NCBI GenBank assembly: GCA_018398765.1
Contig: JAHBMJ010001911.1
Span: forward strand, 1 to 20,000
Origin: Chromera velia
Taxonomy: Eukaryota > Sar > Chromeraceae
DNA: 20,000 bases
Direction: 5' to 3'
In this document: piece after piece, positions 10,763-19,107 of the stretch
How positions within the stretch are numbered: the first letter of the stretch is position 1
How the letters are laid out: every line of letters starts with the position of its first letter
Notes under the pieces: generated by a model
The model's input: the letters and a program-made list of their open reading frames with translations, nothing else
Databases searched by the model: none
What the model was told of the DNA's origin: nothing
Position numbers and translations under genes: made by a program

Positions 10763-10891
10763 ATCATGATGTAAAGGTAGCTATAGACGTCAAAAAGCAA
10801 GTCTTAAACAGATTTAATTCAGTTTTTTTCCTCGTATTTGATATCCAGAACTGAATAATCGTATATATCAGGCTATTATCAGCGGGTTGCG
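10763..10891. other. AT-rich block
   Basis: AT-rich sequence without a gene. It forms one island with 10968-11220, interrupted by the hairpin repeat at 10892. Confidence 0.5.
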
Positions 10892-10967
10892 TTACTGTTT
10901 TTCCGTAAATTACCGTTTTAAACCTTCAGTTACTAAAAAACCGTAACTCGGCGGCCTGACGGCCGCC
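10892..10967. repeat. Second TTACNGTTTTTC-type hairpin repeat
   Basis: TTACTGTTTTTCCGTAA at about 10892-10908 is followed by ACTAAAAAACCGTAAC at about 10932-10947 and a GC hairpin: GGCGGCC (10950-10956), a TGAC loop, GGCCGCC (10961-10967). Arm sequences and the order of an AT-rich arm beside a GC stem match the element at 9248-9308, although the parts are rearranged. Confidence 0.7.
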
Positions 10968-11599
10968 TCATTACTATTCTTTAGCGGTTACTCTTATGTG
11001 AACAGTGTAGATATATTTATACATCTAGGCTTTCATGTGTGTTGAATCACTATTAATCTAGCCTAGGATCTAGCTATTCCTAAAGCTGTTCATAAGTGAT
11101 TCAATGTCTAGTTCAATGTGCTTTAAGTTAATCAAATGCTAGATCTAGTGCTAGATCAAAATCATCAAATGTAAATTAAGGATGCCTTAGTTTCCGAATC
11201 ACCCTTTCTAACTTTCAGGTTCCCCACCTTGGTTCTGCCTGGAGTCACTGAGTGGATTCAACGTGTCAGTCTGTCCGCAACCCCTCTTTACTTCCTATTC
11301 CCGCTCCCTGCCCATTTTTCTTCCCTGCCTGAGGTCGATGGATCGATTGCCGCTTCTACGGCAAACTGACCGAAGGATCCAACCCCCATGCTTTTAATTC
11401 TCCTCTCCATGGCGGATAAAGGAGGGAAGGGCGTCTCGGAGGATCAGGAGGCGGTCTCCCTCCCGATATTACCCCATCCCACGAACAGACTAGAAAGAGG
11501 CACAGCTCTCTTCACGCATTCAACAACTGCACCCCCCTCCCACCCACCAACAGCCAAAGAAAGAAGGAATACAGAGGGACAGAAAAGTCTGAAATCCGA
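10968..11599. other. AT-rich island and 3' flank of the proteasome gene
   Basis: From 10968 to 11220 the sequence is AT-rich with many CTAGAT/CTAG motifs. TTGAATCACT (11042-11051) and AGTGATTCAA (11094-11103) form a 10-bp inverted repeat. From 11220 to 11599 composition is balanced; this probably includes the 3' UTR of the minus-strand proteasome gene. No separate gene is seen. Confidence 0.5.
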
Positions 11600-13066
11600 T
11601 CACCAAGAAGTTCCGTAGAGACCAAAGTCGGTGGAAGGACGCGTCCATGCGTTGAAACTCCAGTTGTGCGAGAGCGCATACGGCTCCCCGATTTCGATCC
11701 CTGCTGCAGTTGCTTTACAGATCTGCAGTCTATGAGAGGCAGAGCAGTCTCTGTAGAAGAGGACTCTCATGCACATCTCCAGGAGTTCCTTTGCCTGTGC
11801 CTCTGTCATATCCACCTTGTGGTGTTGTCTGAGCAGAGGCCGAGCAAAGTACTGTCCCATACCGCTGGCGATGGTCGTCTCCTCGTACGCGGTGCCGTTC
11901 AGATCGATGTATGCAAGGAAGGGCTTACCCTCCTTGTACCCTGCAACACCAACCTGAAAAAGGGGACACACACCAAACATTCTGATCAGCTGCAAGTCTC
12001 TGGAACGAAAACATCATGACACAGGCTTCCATAGAAACACAGGTGGCGTTTCCAAAAGGGCAAACGAGACAAGGAAAAAATGCGGGCGTATAGACAGGGG
12101 TTTGGGAAAGAATGAGGCGGCCACGCAAAACCCAGAAACGATGTGCACTCCATAACGGGGAAGCACATAAGAGGGAAAAAAGAAACGAGAAAGCTGTCAG
12201 AGACTCAGGATCAACGGCACACACAAAGAAATTCAGAGGGACGGAACGGTCACACGGACTATCAGAGAAACAGAGACAAACAGGCAACGACGGATGCAAA
12301 AACAAAAGAACCCAGAGACCAGGTCTTCACAGGGCCCTGCCACCCCAATCGAAACAATGGCATGAAAAAACCAGTCAGAAACATATCAAAAAGTAGCAAA
12401 ATCACAGAGCCTGTCCACAAAGAAAGGATAGGCATCGAAGGACATCAAGCGAATCGCGGAAGCATGAACTGAAGAATTCTGTCTTGTCTGATGTCCTGTC
12501 GTCTCCAGTCACATGCTTCGTGTACCGGGTAGAAACTGCTTAGGCTATCTCACTTTCTACCCAATCACGCAATCTGTCCCACCCAAAGCGCTTACAAGCC
12601 TAATTTAATTTCCGGCTCATCGACACACGACCAGGCTGTGCAAAGGAAGCCCACCCCGAATTTGTGAGTGGATCGGCGCCTTTTCCCACTTTTCCCATGC
12701 TTCTGTCCAGCTGACCTGATTGTAGAGGGGATCGAATTTTGTACGTCGGTTGTACATGACTCTTCCAAGGTAGGAAGCGTACTGCTTTGCGTCCATGGAG
12801 TCTCCGTCCTGGTTCACCCAGTCCTCTGTCTCCACTTCACCCAGAAGCTGCTTGATGTACTGGAAATCAGAATACTCTCCAGACATGCCAACTGCAGTTG
12901 TCTCGTTCACCTTGATGAAGCGAGGGACGGTTTTTGCAAGCTCCATGCGGCCATAGGAGACTCTCGCGTCTGCCGCCATCATCACCCCGTCCTTGTACAC
13001 AACGCCGAGCACCGAAGCTCCCGTGACATAGGGGGCAAGGGTGTGTTTTTTCGGCCCGTACTCCAT
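11600..13066 (-). CDS. PSMB4: 20S proteasome subunit beta type-4 (beta7), non-catalytic
   Basis: Two exons on the minus strand: 13066-12716 (117 codons) and 11953-11600 (117 codons plus TGA). The intron 11954-12715 begins GTCAGC and ends TTTTTCAG, and both exons end in phase 0. The 234-residue product matches the beta7 (yeast Pre4, animal PSMB4) family: VTGASVLGVVYKDGV at the N-terminal strand, the ADARVSYG segment, SGEYSDFQYIKQLL, RVMYNRRTKFDPLYNQ, then across the splice VGVAGYKEG, SGMGQYFARPLLR and CMRVLFYRDCSA. This subunit sits in the beta rings of the core particle; in known species it lacks peptidase activity and its C-terminal arm reaches the other ring. The start at 13066 gives a propeptide shorter than the animal one. 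A GTG-led extension upstream is possible, but ATG at 13066 is preferred. The C-terminus runs somewhat past the conserved HNW motif. Confidence 0.96.
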
Positions 13067-13790
13067 ACTTAAATTTTCAGAAGAATACACAAAGGACGGA
13101 CAGCGGGGCAGAAAAGAAAGTGGACCGAAGCACTGCGTCGGAGGCTACAGTGCAGCTACTTCCAGGATCTCAGATTCAGACCGCAGGATCAATGATTTTT
13201 TTTTCAAACCAAAACACTCCACAGACGGTATACCGGTTACAAGGAAGAGGCTCTGTGAGTCCCTTGCCAATCCTGTGCCCACCTATGATGATCCTCGGGC
13301 TCCAGCTTTCGTCAGACAGCTACGATGTCCGACTCTGGAGACTGGGATTATTGAAGTGGTTCAGTTCTTTTTCGCTTTGCTGGACCATGCGAGGGACCCC
13401 GGAAAGGCTCGATCCATGCATGGCCCGGAAAGCGAAGCTAGGCACTTAAAAACAATTGCACTGGGACCGCGTGGCGATGCATGCATGCATGATTTCCGAG
13501 TACACGTAAATCTGACGAACCGGAACCTTTTGACAGACTAGGCTAGATCCGCCCCTCATACACGGGGACGCGGCATGCATAACAAAAACCTCAATCACAA
13601 ATCTGACGCAAGCAAGCTTGCGAACGGCCCCGGAAAGCAAGAAAAATTACAACTGGTTCATGCAGTACCACGCTATATATAGCTGATTGAAGCTATGCAG
13701 AAAGTTGCACTCACATACAGTCAGGGCTAGACTCAGGTAAAGTCAGGGTGGGGGCGTTACTAGGCGTTACCTGGCATTATCCAGACACAT
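13067..13790 (-). promoter_or_regulatory. Upstream region of the PSMB4 gene with TGCATG-type sites
   Basis: No gene is convincing in this stretch. Palindromic ATGCAT-containing sites lie at 13414-13423 (CCATGCATGG), 13477-13491 (ATGC repeated) and 13573-13580 (GCATGCAT), 350 to 515 bases upstream of the proteasome start codon. A TATATATAG run lies at about 13674-13682. GGCGTTAC occurs twice near 13754-13771. Regulatory function is inferred only from the similarity to ApiAP2-type sites. Confidence 0.3.
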
Positions 13791-14050
13791 CTAGACGTAT
13801 GAAAGATTTAATGTGTTTGTCTTAAAAAATATTGTAGAATGAAGACTAAATTTAATAAAATTTAAATAAATCTGTGATATAATTAATTTTCTTATATAAA
13901 CTATCCTTTATTTTTTATATAGAAAGCCGAAAAAATGTTTATAATGGATCTGAAATTTACAGGACTAAATCTGTAAACCAATTTATCAATAAATTTTATA
14001 ACTTGTTATATCATTAAATTAAAAAACATTAATGCAAAGTACCTTCAAGA
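13791..14050. other. AT-rich island
   Basis: About 250 bases of AT-rich sequence, rich in TAAATTTAAT-like words. No coding potential. Confidence 0.7.
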
Positions 14051-14070
14051 GACTCGTCAGGCTTTGATGC

Positions 14071-14350
14071 TCAGGGGCCGCAAAAGCTGGTACTTTGACG
14101 GCCGAAGGCCGTCAAAGCCGGACCGCGCTGAAGGCGCGGCCCCGTAAAAGCTGATGGGTGCCGAAGGCGCCCTGCCGAAGAGGCCGGCTCACGTTGAAGG
14201 TATGGGCCCGTAAAAGCCGAAGGCGCCCTGCTGCAGAGACCACGGATTGACAACCGACGTGCACGCATCTACGACGATCGGGGCCGCCTGTACATGTACC
14301 TTAGGTCGCACGCGGCCGGTCTCTGGGGGCCGCGTATTTTACGACCCCGG
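14071..14350. repeat. GC-rich array of GAA-loop hairpins
   Basis: Several hairpins lie close together. CTTTGACGGCC (14093-14103), GAA, GGCCGTCAAAG (14107-14117) is a perfect 11-bp stem. CCGCGC (14123-14128) pairs with GCGCGG (14134-14139). GGGTGCC-GAA-GGCGCCC lies at about 14156-14172, and another GCCGAAGGCGCCC near 14217-14229. The word CCCGTAAAAGC recurs at about 14141 and 14210 (and as CCGCAAAAGC near 14079), so the array is a degenerate tandem repeat of roughly 70 bases. The minus strand shows a matching peptide periodicity, but I do not regard it as a gene. Confidence 0.8.
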
Positions 14351-14640
14351 TCAAAAAAAAAATATATCCTGTCTCTCACGAATTTTGACACTGGTTGACG
14401 TTTAATCTGTCCGTACCCGGGTACTTGTTGTGTACCCTGTTCTTATGTACTCGAATACCCAGGGGCGCACCCATACACCTGGTACAGAATTGTCTTATAG
14501 GTTGATCATTCAATATCGATCGATAACTTCTCTCCTTGTCAGTGTGCATTCAATTTGATTGACTGATCGATCGATTGATTTAATTCTGCCTTCTTGTTCG
14601 AGTGTCTTGACAGCTGGGCAGCCCTGGCAGCTAGGCAGCC
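14351..14640 (+). promoter_or_regulatory. Upstream region of the four-exon gene
   Basis: Contains ATCGATCGAT-type palindromes at about 14514-14523 and 14564-14579, CAATNNGATTGA words and a CCAGGTACAGAA stretch, but no clear TATA box. The 16-base word starting at 14564 recurs exactly at 19418-19433. The start ATG at 14641 follows GGCAGCC repeats (about 14614-14640). Confidence 0.25.
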
Positions 14641-16757
14641 ATGGCTGCCTTTGCAAATACTTTTGCGGGAATCGCTTCGCAGTTTAGAGAGAGAGAAGAA
14701 AAAGTGGAGAAAAAGACTGGAGCAGAAAAAATAAAGAAAGGCGCTGCTTCGCAGGGAAAAGGCAAGCTTCTTCATTACGTCATGAGTGTTTTTCTGTGTG
14801 CGCCAGGCCCGAACACTCCCGCGGCTAAAAGGGCAGTTCGCGTCCTTTCATTCTACTTTCTCTACTCGTTTATGATTTTGATGCTCTGGCGGTTCCAACA
14901 GATTGTTGCAGTGGTCACTCAGGGCCTGGACGTCCCTTTGAGGGAGCAGGATGAAGGACAAGCGTGCATCAACTTCTTCACGGTGCGTCCTTCGGTGCTA
15001 AGTCTGCCAATGATTACAGTGTTTGGCATTCACTAGGGCATTCACTCTATGAGGCTTTGCCCATCCCTTTCTTTCTATTCTCCTTCTAGAAATTTGGTCT
15101 TCCTCCCTACCTGATTGCCTTCTGAATTTTGGTCTTTCTCCCTGCCTGATTGCCTTCTGAATTTCGGTCTTCCTCCCTGCTTGATTGCCTTCTGAATTTC
15201 GGTCTTCCTGCCTGCTTGAATGCTTTCCAAATTTCAGACTTCCTCCCGCTTCTTTCCTGCTTGAATGGATACGTTTGTGGTGCAGGAGGCGGGGGCCAAG
15301 TTTTTTCGTATGAGACAAAACGCACTCAGAGAGGCCATCTTACAGAAGACAGCAACTTCAAAACAGCAGAGGGAAGAGAGGAAAGGTGATCTCAGCAGAT
15401 CAGCTATCTTCGCTATGTTCAAGGATGTTATCTTTGGCGATTCCAGGCTCTATCCTGATGAGGCAGAGTCTCCCTTGCAGACTTTCGACAGCAACTTCAA
15501 TTTCCTGTACGGCTTCGGCCATGTTTCGGGAAACCTCAAGCATATCGCCTCAAAGGTAGACCCAGTGAAGGGCAAGCTTAACAACAAATCGACCAAAATG
15601 TTCGGACTCACATGGAATGGGAACCTATACACTGAAAAGGTGATGCAGACTATAGATAGGCAGGTGGGTGAATGAAGGATCGCTTTCTCTCTGCTGATGA
15701 TTATAGTGTTGGGCATTCACTATATGAGGCTTTGCCCATTCCTTTCTTTCCATTCTCCTCCTAGAAATTCGGTCTTCCTCCCTGCTTAATTGCCTTCTGA
15801 AAGTTGGTCTTCCTCCCTGCCTGATTGCCTTCTGAATTTCGGTCTTCTTCCCTACTTGAATGCCCTCTGAAAGTCGGTCTTCCTCCCTGCCTGAATGCCC
15901 TCTGAAAGTCGGTCTTCCTTGCTCCCTGACAGTGTTTGAATGCAGATTTCAAGAACTGTGTCCAAAGTTTCTCTGTTGGAGACAGACCATGCTGAGTGGC
16001 TCGAGCGAATCTGGGAGGACCCCCAATTTCTGGTTGGTTGATTTGCTCCGCTATGGGCCTACATCTGTTTTCTCTGTCTACACACACATCTCTTCATATA
16101 TGTGCGTGCATCTGCTGCCAATAGTCCTCTGTTTATCTGCAGAGAGAAGGATTCGAAACAGAAGAAGAGTGGAAGACAGTCTTCTTGTTCCAAGCGTACG
16201 ACAGGTACCTCTTTTTCTCTGGCTTCGTCGCAGAATATTCCAAGTTCTCCAAGAATATGAACAACGAGAGGTTGGGAGAGAAGCGGAAGGCAGTCATGGA
16301 GGAGGAGGTATCGAAAATTAAGAAGCAGAAGCAACAGCCAGCCCCCCCCTCAGTTGCGTCTTTTTCCTTTTCTTCTTCCAAGCAGCCTTCATCATCTTCA
16401 AAGGGCGTCCCAGCAGGGGAGGAGGCCTCCCCTCTCTTCCTCCCGCAGGCCTCCCCCTTGGCCTCGATTCTGTCCCCTCTGCTAACTCCTGCTAGCATGG
16501 ATTGGATGACCAAAAATCCCGAAGGCATAAAAACAGTTGCATCTTTTCTTGGCACCGTCCTTAGTCCGCTCCTCCCTCAGGCCGGCGCGCCTGAGCTCGC
16601 TTCCTTGCCGGAGTCACAGAGGGCGGCTACCGCACAGGGGTCAGCATCAGCCTTCTCCTTTCTGATGGGCAGCACTCTAAACACGATGTCTGGGGTCCAA
16701 GCGCAGGAGGAGTCGCAGGCAGAAGAGGAGGAGGGTGAGGGAGCGATTTTGCTTTGA
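14641..16757 (+). CDS. Four-exon gene of unknown function, 473 aa, likely membrane-anchored
   Basis: Exons 14641-14982, 15286-15663, 15946-16032 and 16143-16757 (TGA), all junctions phase 0 with GT-AG introns (donors GTGCGT, GTGGGT, GTTGGT). Residues 1-42 are charged and Lys/Glu-rich. A hydrophobic segment at about 68-92 (VLSFYFLYSFMILMLW) is a probable membrane span; a weaker one is at 43-54. Exon 2 is a globular-looking region (SAIFAMFKDVIFGDSRLY, FNFLYGFGHVSGNLKH). Exon 3 has HAEWLERIWEDPQF. Exon 4 starts with an aromatic-rich stretch, then a Lys-rich segment (ERLGEKRKAVMEEE), a Ser/Pro-rich linker and an acidic end. I do not recognise the family. Introns 1 and 2 carry a shared leader and 35-bp repeat array also found in the opposing broken gene; intron 3 is only 110 bases and lacks them. 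The coding frame is free of stops, so it looks functional. Confidence 0.75.
15001..15260 (+). repeat. Shared intron element, copy A (leader plus 35-bp tandem array)
   Basis: In intron 1 of the four-exon gene. The leader (about 15001-15060) holds GATTACAGTGTTTGGCATTC and GAGGCTTTGCCCATC; an extra duplicated GGCATTCACT occurs in this copy. From 15091 follow roughly four units of 35 bases containing GGTCTTCCTCCCT and GATTGCCTTCTGAATTT. Confidence 0.85.
15681..15935 (+). repeat. Shared intron element, copy B
   Basis: In intron 2 of the same gene. The leader (about 15681-15745) holds CGCTTTCTCTCTGCTGATGA and GTGTTGGGCATTCACTATAT, then the 35-bp array from 15763 with four to five units. The intron ends GTGTTTGAATGCAG, close to the end of the intron carrying copy C. 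Confidence 0.85.
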
Positions 16758-17480
16758 GGGAGGGAAGGAGAATTAAGGGAAAGGGTATGTGTGTGTGTTT
16801 GAATTGCATGAGGTTCCGACCTGTGTGCTTCTTCCTTGCCGCTCTGTGTCAGCCTGTCTTGGATTAAAGGTACTCTACGCAATGGTCAAGGAACTCAACA
16901 TTTAAATATATAAAAAAGGGTTAAAATAATGTTAAACTATGTCTAAATAATGTTAAAACTTTGTAGAAAAGGCCTAGGAAAGCATAGAAAGCCTAGTAAA
17001 TGATGCATTTTATTTATAAATAGAACAATTAGGCTCGTCAATGTGTATATAGAGATCCTGATTTTTTGATAAAATCATTTTCATTTTTTTTTGTAAGCAA
17101 TTAATATGTAGGAAATAATTAAAATTCAATGTAGTTTTTTTTTTTGAAAATTTTATAATATCAACTGTAAGCTAATATATTTGAAATAAGACATAATAAG
17201 ATACATAACTATTTATGTAAAACATGAGTATTCACCTTAAAATGTATATAGAAAATAAAATTATTTGATAACTAATTGTGGAATTCATTTATTTTGAGCA
17301 ACATTTATTTTAATTGCTATAATTATTTATTGTTCAAAAACCTATTAATTAATCAATCAAGAAATCAATATTGCAATCAATCAATCAATTAATCAAGTCA
17401 CAGTATATTTACAAAGTGATCCACTGCGAGAAGTGTCTCAAGCAGGGATTTCAATCATAAGGAATGAACTCTTTTTTCAC
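16758..17480. other. AT-rich spacer between convergent genes
   Basis: From about 16890 to 17400 the sequence is very AT-rich with homopolymer T runs and, at about 17345-17397, an AATCAATC repeat. The first 130 bases are probably the 3' UTR of the + strand gene. No gene is seen. Confidence 0.7.
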
Positions 17481-18470
17481 TTACGTCCTTTCTTCTGCAG
17501 AAATTTGGGAAAAAAAGACCTCGCCACTGTCTTCGGCTTCTCTTAGCCACTTTTTAATGTCAAAGTCTGGAAACACTTCCCGCATACCCCGCAAAGGTGT
17601 GACACACATAGAAAACAGCTGCTCCATTCTGCCTTCTTCCAACATGAAAAGGGAGATCTTTTCTTCTCTGTAGAATTTTGCTAAAATAAGAATGTTCAGC
17701 ATGTATAAAATCCCACTCACTGAGATGGGGAGAAGGAGGTGCAGCATTCCAATGAGCAGTAAGGCAGACATAGAGAGGTCGAGGCTCCTCTTTACTGAAT
17801 AGCCTTCCCAAGAATACGCCAGTCGACGAAAGCGCGATACCAACGCCAGCACATTCTATGCCACTGGGTCTACAGTGTTATAGCACAGCTGTGCCCACCT
17901 GTCCACCATCGCTGTTATGGTTGCAGCCCTGGATACTATCCTCAACCCCTTCTCCGTCGAAAGCTAATTTTCTTTCACTTTTTCTACATCGATCGCTTCG
18001 TGCACAACATTCGACAAATTCAGTATGAGCTCATCAAAATCTACTCGCTCGTCTGACATCCTTGCCGCTGCATTCACGGCAAAGCCGTCCGTGCTTTTGC
18101 AGGAGTGCATCAGACCAGGAACAACCTCGATGGTCAGAGGGGGGAGGGAGGGGGACTAGGACTCCTTTCGTTCCATTTCCTCCACCAGCTGCAATGTATG
18201 ATGGAGATAACTGGGATACGCGACCCCCCCAAAGATCTTTCTCTTCCTCAGAAACCCTGCCAACTGCTCAATCGAACTCTCTGCATAAACCTCCCCATTC
18301 GCCTTCAAGACATTTGCCTTCAGAGTCGCATAGGGCAAGAGAAGACGCTTGTGATCTCTCTTCAGGGAGCGGATCTCTTCCCCCAAAGCATCAAAAAAGC
18401 AGTGTCAGAATTCCGCTGACACAAGCCATTTTGGATGACTGCAAGCAGTTACTGTATTCAAACAGCACGA

Positions 18471-18709
18471 AAAGCAGGGAGGAAGACCGAAATTCGGAAG
18501 GCATTCAAGTAGGGAGGAAGACTGAAATTCAGAAGGCAATCAGGCAGGGAGGAAGACAGAAATTCAGAAGGCAATCAGGCAGGGAGGAAGACCGAAATTC
18601 AGAAGGCAATCAGGCAGGGAAGAAGACCGATTTGGGGGAAAAAAGGAATGGGCAAAGCCTCATACAGTGAATGCCGAATACTATAATCATCGGCAGAGAG
18701 AAAGCGTAC
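18471..18709 (-). repeat. Shared intron element, copy C (opposite strand)
   Basis: Lies in the intron 18439-18730 of the broken minus-strand gene. In the sense direction of that gene it has the leader CGCTTTCTCTCTGCCGATGA (about 18688-18707) through GAGGCTTTGCCCATTCC, then roughly four to five units of the same 35-bp repeat down to 18471. It matches copies A and B closely in the opposite genomic orientation. Confidence 0.85.
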
Positions 18710-19042
18710 GTGCAAGGAAGAACGACTGACCGCCAGAGTGAAATTCCCCCCACGATATCCAATGCTGCCCGCAGTTGTTTGTCATCGGCTGTGTAGAATA
18801 TCTTCTGCAAGATCTGGACGCAAACATTGTTTTTGAGTCCCTTTATAGTCTTGTCCATAATCCTGCAGTCAGAACAAAGGAGAGAAAGCTCTGTGTGATC
18901 AAAACTGGCCGGAATGAAACAAACAGAAGGACGGCAAGCCGGGCGGATATGAGCAGCAAATGGAGGAAAGACATTCAAACAGAGTGATGGATAGGGACAG
19001 CAGGCCAAGGAAACAATTTGCAGTACGAAACTGGGAAGAAAA

Positions 19043-19107
19043 GAATGGGCAAAGCCTTATACAGTGAATGCCCAACACTGTAATTATCGGCAGAGAGAAA
19101 GCATATG
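19043..19107 (-). repeat. Shared intron element, copy D (leader only)
   Basis: Lies in the intron 18863-19134 of the broken gene. The sense strand reads GCTTTCTCTCTGCCGATAAT, then GTGTTGGGCATTCACTGTAT and GGCTTTGCCCATTC. The 35-bp array is absent. TGGGCA and TGCCCA within it form a 6-bp inverted repeat around 17 bases. Confidence 0.8.

Noticed and set aside
11666..12019. + strand open frames across PSMB4 exon 2
   Set aside because: Antisense shadows of a clearly conserved coding exon.
13041..13541. 166-codon + strand frame over the PSMB4 5' end
   Set aside because: Overlaps the PSMB4 coding start antisense and its upstream region; composition is not protein-like and there is no splice support.
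14071..14268. 65-codon minus-strand frame with a repeated PSAFTGP motif
   Set aside because: The periodicity follows from the hairpin array; no start context, splice sites or wider coding signal.
18062..18670. 202-codon + strand frame
   Set aside because: Antisense to the last exon of the broken gene and to the 35-bp array; the end is repeat-encoded.
18610..19008. Minus-strand peptide similar to the one ending exon 1 of the four-exon gene (LPMIIVFGIH)
   Set aside because: The similarity is the shared intron leader read through in translation, not a protein domain.
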